Assembly: GCA_946536955.1 (NCBI GenBank)
Contig: CAMNFJ010000068.1
Location: forward strand, 1 to 14,813
Reading direction: 5' to 3'
Origin: CAG-791 sp002394525
GTDB lineage: Bacteria; Bacillota; Clostridia; Lachnospirales; Lachnospiraceae
Length of the DNA stretch: 14,813 bases
Shown: piece by piece, positions 1 through 5,254 of the stretch
Numbering within the stretch: position 1 is the stretch's first letter
Layout of the letters: each line of letters starts with the position of its first letter
Translations under genes and position numbers: made by a program
Notes under the pieces: model-generated
What the model was told of the DNA's origin: nothing
The model's input: only the letters and a program-made list of their open reading frames with translations
The model's database searches: none

Positions 1-204
1 GGTCCAGTACTCGGAAGACAGAGTCTTGCAGATGACGTCGATCTTGTACTCGCCGCTTCCGCCTGCGGGGGCAGCCTCACCGGTAGAGCCTGCGTCAGCC
101 GCGGGAGCACTGCTGCTGGAGCTGCTGGAAGAGCCGCCGCCGCATGCTACCATGGAGACAGCGACTGCACCTGCGAGCAGAGCCGCCAATAACCTTTTCT
201 TCAT
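1..204 (-). CDS. Sugar ABC transporter substrate-binding lipoprotein, N-terminal part
   Basis: Only the first 68 codons are inside the window and the gene continues past the left edge. The product starts MKKRLLAALLAGAVAVSMVAC: a two-lysine N-region, a hydrophobic stretch, and Cys21 as the likely lipidated residue (MVAC lipobox). A Gly/Ser/Ala-rich flexible linker follows (residues 22-52). The mature domain opens YKIDVICKTLSSEYWT, which resembles the first strand and sugar-contacting region of periplasmic-binding-protein type 1/4 sugar receptors (RbsB-like). The start is supported by GGAGG 8-9 nt upstream. Expected role: extracytoplasmic capture of a sugar for an ABC importer. The ligand cannot be read from this fragment. 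A sugar regulator and a Hyi-family isomerase lie nearby, but a terminator separates them from this gene, so co-regulation is only an inference. Confidence 0.85.
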   Translation of the reverse strand, partial: MKKRLLAALLAGAVAVSMVACGGGSSSSSSSSAPAADAGSTGEAAPAGGSGEYKIDVICKTLSSEYWT

Positions 205-225
205 AGTTACATCCTCCTATCTTGA

Positions 226-239
226 ATAACAACTGTTAT
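226..239. promoter_or_regulatory. Small dyad upstream of the binding-protein gene
   Basis: ATAACA-AC-TGTTAT is a 6+6 bp inverted repeat ending 21 nt before the start codon of the sugar-binding protein, just upstream of its ribosome site. Its size and position suit a repressor operator or a small leader hairpin. No matching second copy was found in the window, so the function is a guess. Confidence 0.25.
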
Positions 240-257
240 CAGTTACCCCTTTAAAAA

Positions 258-272
258 ATGAAAACGATCCCG
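258..272. promoter_or_regulatory. Possible degenerate cre (CcpA) site
   Basis: ATGAAAACGATCCCG matches the loose catabolite-repression consensus WTGNAANCGNWNNCA at 14 of 15 positions. Against the tighter symmetric version, however, the right half is poor. It lies 54 nt upstream of a sugar-transport gene, where catabolite control would make sense. Weak evidence from one site. Confidence 0.2.
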
Positions 273-311
273 GAAAAACAGAGCAGGCATAATCGCTCAC
301 GGTTTTTCCGG
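270..311. other. Long hairpin in the leader of the binding-protein gene
   Basis: CCGGAAAAAC (270-279) is the exact inverse of GTTTTTCCGG (302-311). An inner GAGC/GCTC pair (281-284, 295-298) extends the structure. On the minus strand a T-rich stretch ending in TTTTTT follows some 10-20 nt after the hairpin, before the binding-protein gene. It could be a weak terminator or attenuator, or mRNA structure in the 5' leader. No clear promoter was found between here and the gene. Confidence 0.35.
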
Positions 312-347
312 ATGTCTGTCGCCGTTTACTCCCGGCAGCCTGCAAGC

Positions 348-401
348 AGATCAGCAAAAAGAGCCGGCACACAGACCATCCTTTTGTCTGCGTACCGGCT
401 C
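348..401 (-). terminator. Rho-independent terminator after the small ORF
   Basis: On the minus strand the hairpin arms are 401-386 and 376-361: GAGCCGG outer stem, then short CAGAC/GTCTG and AC/GT helices separated by single mismatches, with a 9-nt loop. The tract TTTTTGCTGA follows directly (360-351). This is a well-formed intrinsic terminator 14 nt beyond the stop codon of the 50-residue ORF, and it separates that transcript from the binding-protein gene. Confidence 0.75.
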
Positions 402-414
402 CGATTGCCCTTCC

Positions 415-567
415 TCATCCCCGATTGGATGAGGGACTGTATATAATTTTGCGTTTTTCTTCTAAGACAATGACACTGTCACCTTTCCTGCGGATCACTG
501 CGTCATTCCCGCGTTTTAAAATCGCTTCTACGGCCGCCTTGACTTTATCGTCAAGCTTGATTTCCAT
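415..567 (-). CDS. Small 50-residue protein of unknown function
   Basis: An ORF of 50 codons from ATG at 567 to TGA at 415. The product begins MEIKLDDKVKAAVEAILKRG and ends IIYSPSSNRG. It is rich in Lys, Glu and Val. Residues 5-18 look like an amphipathic helix, followed by an alternating strand-like part (AVIRRKGDSVIVLEEKRKII). There is no signal peptide, membrane segment or Cys motif. Support for a real gene: GAGGTG 7 nt before the ATG, an intrinsic terminator 14 nt after the stop, and protein-like composition. It lies 126 nt downstream of the Hyi-family gene on the same strand with no terminator seen between them, so it may be cotranscribed. The helix plus basic beta-hairpin outline would suit a small regulatory or nucleic-acid-binding protein, but I do not recognise the family. 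Confidence 0.6.
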   Translation of the reverse strand: MEIKLDDKVKAAVEAILKRGNDAVIRRKGDSVIVLEEKRKIIYSPSSNRG

Positions 568-693
568 CCTTAAGCACCTCTGCGGTCTGCGGCTCAGATA
601 TTATACATCCTTCCCTTTTTGCTTTTTTCAGCTTTGTCTTATTCTGTCCCGCAGGCTTTCCCTTTCCGCCTGCAAAACATTCATTTTATCTCA

Positions 694-1476
694 TTATCTC
701 AGGGTCATAATGGCCTTGACTGCCTCCGCGGTCGTTGTCGCGGGGAAGAGCTCGTAGCCGACATAGCCCTGATAGCCGATCTCCTCAAGCGCTCTGTACA
801 CCCTGGGGAAATAGATCTCGCCGGTGCCGGGCTCGTGACGTCCGGGAGCGTCCGCGATGTGGACATGGCCGAAGGTGTCGCCGAAATTTTTGATCGTATC
901 GCAGATGCAGCCCTCGTTGATCTGCATGTGATATACATCATAGAGAACCTTGAGCTTGGGAGACCCGATCAGGCGGATCATCTCGGCGGCATCGGAGGTA
1001 TATTTCAGATAGTTGCCGACATGGTCTGTCGTGATATTGAGGCCCTCCAGGTTCATCTGGATCCCGGTCTTCTCCGCCAGAGCCGCGCACTTCTCCAGGT
1101 TGCGGAACATGGTGCAGGTCTTGACGGTATCGGAGAGATTGTCATAGGAATTGATGACAACGCCGCCGTCGCCCAGGCCGTTGGAGTGGATGGTCACACA
1201 GGGAGCTCCGAGGAACCTGGCAGTCTCACAGGACTTCTCCAGGTACTCCATATAGGCCTCTGTCTGATCGGGATCGATCAGGGACAGGTCCGCGTCGCCG
1301 TTAAAGCCGCAGATCGGGATGCCTGCCTTCTCGGAAGCCTCTTTGACTGCGTTCAGGTCCTTCTCGGGCCATCCCCAGAATTCGACTGCGTCAAAACCGT
1401 CTTCTTTTGCCGCCTGGAATCTGTCCAGAAAAGGAATCTCGCCGTACAGAGCATCGATGCAAGCTGATGTCTTCAT
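694..1476 (-). CDS. Hydroxypyruvate isomerase family sugar isomerase (TIM barrel)
   Basis: 260 residues, the usual length for Hyi/OtnI-type cytosolic enzymes of the xylose-isomerase-like TIM-barrel superfamily. Family landmarks in order: VEFWGW (31-36), MNLEGLN (141-147), YDVYHMQ (179-185), GHVHIADAPGRHEPGTGEI (203-221) and GYVGYELFP (237-245). Glu144, Asp180, His206 and Glu242 sit where the metal ligands and catalytic glutamates are expected. Family members interconvert hydroxypyruvate and tartronate semialdehyde, or 2-oxo-tetronates and 3-oxo-tetronates. The substrate cannot be settled here, and no glyoxylate-pathway or four-carbon acid sugar kinase genes are in the window. The start is fixed by GGAGG 10 nt upstream. 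The promoter at 1597-1625 carries twin operator-like palindromes, and a LacI-type repressor lies immediately upstream, so sugar-responsive repression is likely. Confidence 0.88.
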   Translation of the reverse strand: MKTSACIDALYGEIPFLDRFQAAKEDGFDAVEFWGWPEKDLNAVKEASEKAGIPICGFNGDADLSLIDPDQTEAYMEYLEKSCETARFLGAPCVTIHSNGLGDGGVVINSYDNLSDTVKTCTMFRNLEKCAALAEKTGIQMNLEGLNITTDHVGNYLKYTSDAAEMIRLIGSPKLKVLYDVYHMQINEGCICDTIKNFGDTFGHVHIADAPGRHEPGTGEIYFPRVYRALEEIGYQGYVGYELFPATTTAEAVKAIMTLR

Positions 1477-1567
1477 AGATTAAAAACCTCCATCCTGATA
1501 ATTAAAAACTCCGCACGCTGCCCGTTCTGGTCACTGATCATGGGAGCGGCATCCGTGCAGTGCTCTA

Positions 1568-1597
1568 TGTGCTTTGCACATTTTTGTGCTATGCACA
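1568..1597. promoter_or_regulatory. Twin operator-like palindromes TGTGCnnnGCACA
   Basis: Two 13-bp perfect dyads, TGTGCTTTGCACA (1568-1580) and TGTGCTATGCACA (1585-1597), have centres 17 bp apart. The arms are identical and only the centre differs. They occupy the predicted transcription start and first transcribed bases of the isomerase gene, and the second touches the -10 box. This is the classic layout for repression by steric block. The likely ligand is the LacI-type protein encoded at 1945-2985 (inference). Confidence 0.6.
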
Positions 1598-1625
1598 TAT
1601 TACACTATTTCACTCTGCAAATCAA
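1597..1625 (-). promoter_or_regulatory. Promoter of the Hyi-family gene
   Basis: On the minus strand: -35 TTGATT (1625-1620), a 17-bp spacer, and -10 TAATAT (1602-1597). Transcription would begin near 1590, giving a leader of about 115 nt that starts inside the twin palindromes. Confidence 0.6.
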
Positions 1626-1863
1626 AATGGAAAAAGCACTAAAAAAGTGATTCCGATTTTGTATGTATTTTACAAAGATCCCGGGCTCGTAAACAAAATG
1701 CCGTATTCCGCCCATCAACCGATCAGGATTTATAAAGGCAATTATAAGGCAAATTGATAGCATTCGTCAACATGCCTAAAGCCGCATCGCACATAAAGGC
1801 AGATTCTATATTAACTGCACAATATTCTCTCCCCGAGCGCAATTCACTTTGCTTTTATTGTGC
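1626..1863. other. Non-coding spacer with short direct repeats and operator half-sites
   Basis: No credible gene. Two adjacent direct repeats, TTATAAAGGCAA (1730-1741) and TTATAAGGCAA (1742-1752), stand in tandem. Single half-sites like those of the twin operators occur at about 1786 (GCACA), 1816 (TGCACA) and 1859 (TGTGCA). They may be auxiliary contacts for the same regulator, but half-sites this short also occur by chance. Confidence 0.3.
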
Positions 1864-1908
1864 AAACGAAAAACCGTTATCCAGAAACAGGCAGCTTCCG
1901 GATAACGG
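1864..1908 (-). terminator. Rho-independent terminator of the LacI-type regulator gene
   Basis: CCGTTATCC (1874-1882) is the exact inverse of GGATAACGG (1900-1908). GAA/TTC extends the stem inward after one mismatch. On the minus strand the hairpin is followed by TTTTTCGTTT. It starts 37 nt after the regulator stop codon and isolates the regulator from the downstream isomerase promoter. Confidence 0.75.
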
Positions 1909-1944
1909 CATCAGATATATTTCAATATTGGACAGATAAAAAAA

Positions 1945-2985
1945 TTATATATTTTCCGCGCAGAGGATCCTCAGGTCAGCGAAACGGCCCGCGTCCTGAA
2001 GGCTCTTTCCTCTGAGATATCCCGCCAGCCAGACCAGGGGATCCCTGCCCTGGCGGACGAAATCCTGGGGGATGGTGAAATCCACCCTCCCCTCCTGCAG
2101 CAGCTGGCGGATCCCGTCATTGATGTCATGGCAGATCACATGGATCTTTTTTTCCATCCCGTAGGCGCGGACCGCCTCGGCGCATGCCGTCACACTCAGA
2201 TTGGCCATATAGATCCCGCGCAGGTCGGAGCAGGACCGAATCGCGTCGCTGACAGCCTTCAGTGTCGTTCCATAATCATTGAAGGTCTCCGCCGTAAACA
2301 GGTCCTTCTCCGGGAATCCCAGCTCCTTCATCCTCTCGGAAAAGCCCAGAAAGCGCTGTCTGTGTCCGTCAAATTTCAGATTTCCGACCGCCACCAGGAC
2401 CTGTTCCCCTGGACGGATACACTTGCTCATCATCTGTGCGGCCAGGCGGCCGGACTGTTTGATGTCCTGGCCGACAAAGAGGATGCGCCCCGATTCGGGC
2501 AGGTCTGAATTGTAGGTCACCAGGGGAATGCCGGCATTTTTCAGTTCCCTGAGCTCTTCGATGATCACAGGATCCCGCAGCGCGCAGACGGAAATGCCCT
2601 CCGCCCCCTGCTCGTGCAGGTCCCGGAGGAGGTTGACAGCCTCCTGGGGCAGGTCTGTTTTGCACTGCCGGACCAGGATCTCCACGCCGGCGGGCTCCAG
2701 CTCCTCCTGGGCCTCCCTGATTCCCTGATTGATGCCCTCCCAGAACTGCTGGCCGTGGCCCCAGTCAGGCAGAAGCACCCCCAGCTTCAGGACCTTTTTT
2801 TCCGCCTCCAGCTCCCGCAGATGGGCCTCCCGGGTGGAGACATAGCCGGTCTCCTGCGCGATCCGGAGAACCCGCTCGCGCACCTCTGCTTTTACATAGG
2901 ATCTGTTATTGATCACGCGGTCAACTGTCCCGCGGGAGACGCCCGCAAGATCCGCGATCATCTGTAAGGTCGGTTTTTTTCCCAT
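1945..2985 (-). CDS. LacI-type sugar-responsive transcriptional regulator
   Basis: 346 residues from ATG at 2985, the normal length for the family. The N-terminus is a LacI helix-turn-helix: TLQMIADLAGVSRGTVDRVI (6-25), followed by NNRSYV and a hinge region. The rest (about 56-346) is a periplasmic-binding-protein-like sensor with the landmarks GVLLPDWGHGQQFWEGINQG, VTYNSDLPES, LFVGQDIKQSG and HDINDGIRQ. Gly-Thr-Val-Asp-Arg in the recognition helix differs from the common TVSRVLN, pointing to a distinct operator class. The longer reading frame (to 3120) is rejected because the predicted transcript starts near 3118, and AAAGGA precedes the chosen ATG by 8 nt. Likely targets are its own promoter and the twin palindromes upstream of the Hyi-family gene (inference). 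The effector is unknown and is probably a sugar or sugar derivative. Confidence 0.9.
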   Translation of the reverse strand: MGKKPTLQMIADLAGVSRGTVDRVINNRSYVKAEVRERVLRIAQETGYVSTREAHLRELEAEKKVLKLGVLLPDWGHGQQFWEGINQGIREAQEELEPAGVEILVRQCKTDLPQEAVNLLRDLHEQGAEGISVCALRDPVIIEELRELKNAGIPLVTYNSDLPESGRILFVGQDIKQSGRLAAQMMSKCIRPGEQVLVAVGNLKFDGHRQRFLGFSERMKELGFPEKDLFTAETFNDYGTTLKAVSDAIRSCSDLRGIYMANLSVTACAEAVRAYGMEKKIHVICHDINDGIRQLLQEGRVDFTIPQDFVRQGRDPLVWLAGYLRGKSLQDAGRFADLRILCAENI

Positions 2986-3101
2986 GTTCTCAATCCTTTT
3001 CCAGGCCCCGCCGGTAAAACCACCCCGGCAAAGCAGGTTTCCGATTCCGTCATCCGTCTCCTGTAAAAAACACGGGATGCGGCTTGTAAAACGATGGATG
3101 A

Positions 3102-3153
3102 ATGCATTTGCATACGTCACTTTTAATATAACCTAAAGGTGTCCGCGATGCAA
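3102..3153 (-). promoter_or_regulatory. Promoter of the LacI-type gene with a downstream dyad
   Basis: On the minus strand: -35 TTGCAT (3153-3148), a 17-bp spacer, and -10 TATATT (3130-3125). Just downstream, ATGCA-TT-TGCAT (3102-3113) is a 12-bp dyad lying at about +5 to +16. It is a candidate autoregulatory operator, although its arms and spacing differ from the TGTGCnnnGCACA pair near the isomerase. Leader length is about 133 nt. Confidence 0.5.
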
Positions 3154-3188
3154 GAAAAGCCGTGTGCACGGATACGTACACACGGCTT
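3153..3188 (-). terminator. Probable terminator of the lipoprotein gene
   Basis: AAGCCGTGTG (3157-3166) is the exact inverse of CACACGGCTT (3179-3188), with a further ACG/CGT pairing inside. On the minus strand it is followed by TTTTCTTG, a short U-tract. It lies 50 nt after the lipoprotein stop codon and overlaps the -35 box of the regulator gene by one base. Confidence 0.55.
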
Positions 3189-3238
3189 CTGAGCGTTATG
3201 GATTGGGCGGGAATATGCAGCGCACCTATATTCTTTTT

Positions 3239-3997
3239 TTATTTTACAGAATCGACCATATCGATCATCTGGTCCCTTGTGCAGCCGGAATCCAGATAGA
3301 TCGAATAGTAATAGTCTCCCCTGGACCAGGTCGCGAGGAAGGTGTCGTTTTCGTAGCTCAGGATCTTCACCTCGGCCCCCTTGATATCCACCGTCTCCTC
3401 CTTGTCGAAGGCGACTGTGATCCTGTTCACCTCATCCTCCGTCCTGCCCTTGGTGAAGGTGAGGAAGGAAGTGTCATTCTCATACTGGATCTCATAGACC
3501 CCGTTTGCATAGAGCATGTAGAATGTGTTGGAAGCCTCGAAGGGAAGCCTGGTCACTTCCTCATAGCCGGTTTTTATGTCCGCCTCAAAGGATTCCCTGT
3601 CCGAATATTCGACAGAGGACCAGTCATCCCCATCCCCTTCCGAATCCATCATGTCCTCCTCGGAGATCGGATTTCCGTCCTCATCCACCTGCACCATTTC
3701 CTCAGGCGGCACGATATTGCCGTCCTCATCGTAGTAGACACCGTCATCATTGACCGGATTGCCCAGGGCATCCGTCTGAGAATCAGCCATCTCGCCGGTT
3801 GCAGGAGGCTCCCGGGTCTGCCCTGCCTCCTTCCCGGCGTCAGCCTCTGCCGTCACCGTATCCGCCGCTCCGGCCTGGTCCGCCTTTTCCGCCTGCCCCT
3901 CCTTTTTTCCGGAGCCGCAGCCGGCTGCCAGGGCAGCTGTCAGCACACAGACCACCAGGCCTGCCGTCAGTCTGTTCAAAGCTATCTTTCTTTTCAT
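3239..3997 (-). CDS. Acidic lipoprotein of unknown function
   Basis: 252 residues. Residues 1-26 are a signal peptide with lipobox LAAGC, so Cys27 should be lipidated and the protein held on the outer face of the membrane. Residues 28-130 are a low-complexity, strongly acidic linker with related turns: DALGNPVNDDG, YDEDGNIVPPEEM, VDEDGNPISEEDM. The C-terminal domain (about 131-252) looks like a compact beta-rich fold: ANGVYEIQYEN, LTFTKGRTEDEVNRITVAF, GAEVKILSYEN, ATWSRGDYYYSIYL, then a helix ending DMVDSVK. The layout recalls DUF4367-like lipoproteins, but I cannot confirm membership by eye. The start is fixed by GGAGGAG 5 nt upstream. It appears monocistronic, with a probable terminator after it. 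It lies divergent from the NiaR-like gene. Confidence 0.82.
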   Translation of the reverse strand: MKRKIALNRLTAGLVVCVLTAALAAGCGSGKKEGQAEKADQAGAADTVTAEADAGKEAGQTREPPATGEMADSQTDALGNPVNDDGVYYDEDGNIVPPEEMVQVDEDGNPISEEDMMDSEGDGDDWSSVEYSDRESFEADIKTGYEEVTRLPFEASNTFYMLYANGVYEIQYENDTSFLTFTKGRTEDEVNRITVAFDKEETVDIKGAEVKILSYENDTFLATWSRGDYYYSIYLDSGCTRDQMIDMVDSVK

Positions 3998-4013
3998 AAT
4001 CGCTCCTCCATGA

Positions 4014-4037
4014 TCGGCCGGGCCGTGATCCGGCCGA
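4014..4037. other. GC-rich hairpin beside the lipoprotein ribosome site
   Basis: TCGGCCGG (4014-4021) and CCGGCCGA (4030-4037) form a perfect 8-bp stem with an 8-nt loop. On the lipoprotein transcript it ends about 3 nt before the GGAGGAG ribosome site, so it could influence initiation or mRNA stability. The rest of the 322-bp divergent spacer (3998-4319) shows no gene. Confidence 0.4.
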
Positions 4038-4181
4038 AAGCCACGATTTCCGTTCCCGTACCGGCAGCTTCCCGGGCTGGGAATTTTCCTTCTGCAACCA
4101 AAGACGCAGTTTCTCCGAAGAGGTCACTACAACGTTACCCCTCAGGTGTGAAATCTCTGTGAATCCACCCCCTGTTTACGG

Positions 4182-4243
4182 TTTTCATTCCGGTCAAATT
4201 AGAGTAGACTATAAGAAAAGGTCCCTGCCCCGCCCGGGCGGGG
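4182..4243 (+). promoter_or_regulatory. Weak candidate promoter and palindrome upstream of the NiaR-like gene
   Basis: A possible -35 TTTTCA (4182-4187) and -10 TAGACT (4205-4210) are 17 bp apart; each matches consensus at four of six positions. Downstream, CCCCGCCCGGGCGGGG (4228-4243) is a perfect 16-bp palindrome in what would be the 5' leader. The palindrome is certain; the promoter is tentative. Confidence 0.3.
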
Positions 4244-4319
4244 GAAGGCGCCGCGGATCCGGCGGCTCCAAGCAAAAAAACAGAAGACCCCTGAGTCCTG
4301 CAACCGGAAAGGATCTCCC

Positions 4320-4901
4320 ATGAAAGCAGATGAAAGAAGAGAAAATCTCAAAAAGATCCTCATGGAATCGGCTGCCCCCGTCTCCGGCTCCGCCCTGGCC
4401 CGCAGACTGTCGGTCAGCCGCCAGGTCATCGTGACCGATATAGCGATCCTCCGCGCCGAGGGCATAGAAATCACCTCGACGACCCAGGGCTACATCATGT
4501 CCCGCGAGACACTCTGCAAGAGGATCTTTAAAGTCCACCACAGCCGGGAGGAGTGCGAGGCCGAGCTCAACCTCTTTGTGGACTGCGGTGCCATCGTCAA
4601 GGACGTCTTTGTCAGCCACAGAGTCTACGGTGTCATCCGGGGCGAGCTGGACATCCGGTCCCGCCTGGACGTCCAGGCCTTCCTGGAATCCATCCGCAGC
4701 GGCAGATCCACCCTGCTCTCCTCCACGACCGAGGGCTTCCACTACCACACCCTGCTGGCCCCCTCCGAGGAGATCCTGGACATGATCGAAAACCGGCTGT
4801 GGGAAATGGGCTTTCTGGCAAAGACCCTGCCCTATGAGCCCCACGAGCTGACCGAAAACATCCAGGAGCGTGACAGAGGGACAGGCACTGCGTCACACTA
4901 A
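4320..4901 (+). CDS. niaR: NiaR-type transcriptional repressor (HTH + 3H domain)
   Basis: 193 residues. Residues 5-60 form a winged HTH_11 domain (GSALARRLSVSRQVIVTDIAILRAEG, then the wing ITSTTQGYIM). Residues about 68-168 form the 3H domain: KVHHSREECEAEL, FVSHRVYGVIRGEL and TEGFHYHTLLAPSEE. His74, Glu82, His141 and His143 have the same spacing as the metal ligands I recall for Thermotoga TM1602 (79, 87, 146, 148). NiaR proteins repress NAD synthesis or niacin uptake genes with nicotinic acid as co-repressor; none of those genes is in this window. AAAGGA precedes the ATG by 7 nt. The last 20 or so residues (after TLPYEPHELT) go beyond the usual 3H end and are encoded by the start of a TGACA-rich repeat array. 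The domain assignment is firm; the exact regulon is not. Confidence 0.88.
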   Translation: MKADERRENLKKILMESAAPVSGSALARRLSVSRQVIVTDIAILRAEGIEITSTTQGYIMSRETLCKRIFKVHHSREECEAELNLFVDCGAIVKDVFVSHRVYGVIRGELDIRSRLDVQAFLESIRSGRSTLLSSTTEGFHYHTLLAPSEEILDMIENRLWEMGFLAKTLPYEPHELTENIQERDRGTGTASH

Positions 4902-5050
4902 AGTCCTATGACAAAAATATTCTATGACCAAAGATACTCTGTGGCAGCCAACTGTGACAGAGAAAAACTCCAGACAGCGAACTGTGACAGATAAAAGCTC
5001 TATGACAGCTAACTGCGACACATAAAAGATCTGCGACAGACAATCGTCAC
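4871..5050. repeat. Periodic TGACA motif array after the NiaR-like gene
   Basis: TGACA or one-mismatch variants in the same orientation start at 4909, 4925, 4942, 4955, 4972, 4985, 5003, 5016 and 5034. Intervals are 16, 17, 13, 17, 13, 18, 13, 18, so from 4942 on it is a 30-31-bp composite repeat (CTGTGACAGATAAAAGC is typical). A TGACAG at 4871 lies inside the end of the coding sequence, and inverted CGTCAC copies bracket the set (4891-4896, 5045-5050). Thirty-one bp is close to three helical turns, placing motifs on one DNA face. It could be a tandem binding site for the adjacent repressor, structured RNA, or a neutral minisatellite. Confidence 0.75.
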
Positions 5051-5053
5051 AAA

Positions 5054-5119
5054 GAGCCGGAGGGCAGACCGCCCGCCGGCTCCTTCTATTTGCCGGCCCT
5101 TTCATCGGCCGGTCTTTTT
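5054..5119 (+). terminator. Two tandem hairpins; second is an intrinsic terminator
   Basis: The first hairpin pairs GAGCCGG (5054-5060) with CCGGCTC (5076-5082), plus an inner GGGC/GCCC pair, followed by CTTCTATTT. The second pairs CCGGCC (5093-5098) with GGCCGG (5107-5112), followed by TCTTTTTG, a good U-tract on the plus strand. Together they end the NiaR-like transcript before it runs into the convergent symporter gene. The minus-strand U-tracts are poor, so the symporter's own stop signal is unclear. The remainder, 5120-5254, shows only short GC dyads. Confidence 0.7.
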
Positions 5120-5254
5120 GTATGCGGTCCTTTTCTTTACCCGCGCATATCCCGTTCCCAGTCCCTTCGGACCTGCGGCTGGAACAGGCGGACAACCCGG
5201 TCCGCAGCCCGGATCCGGAGTCTTGTTATAGCTCAGGCGATGGAATCCGGTCCG

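Noticed and set aside
2986..3120. Upstream extension of the LacI-type gene by 45 codons
   Set aside because: The predicted transcript starts near 3118 and the extra residues precede the conserved helix-turn-helix start; a ribosome site sits before the internal ATG at 2985.
4160..4200. Possible cre site in TGAAAACCGTAAACA on the minus strand
   Set aside because: One base too long between the half-sites for the catabolite-repression consensus.
4893..5195. 100-codon minus-strand ORF with an internal repeat (SVTV...)
   Set aside because: It is a translation of the TGACA array and two terminator hairpins, has no ribosome site, and its end overlaps the repressor gene. The repeat is at DNA level.
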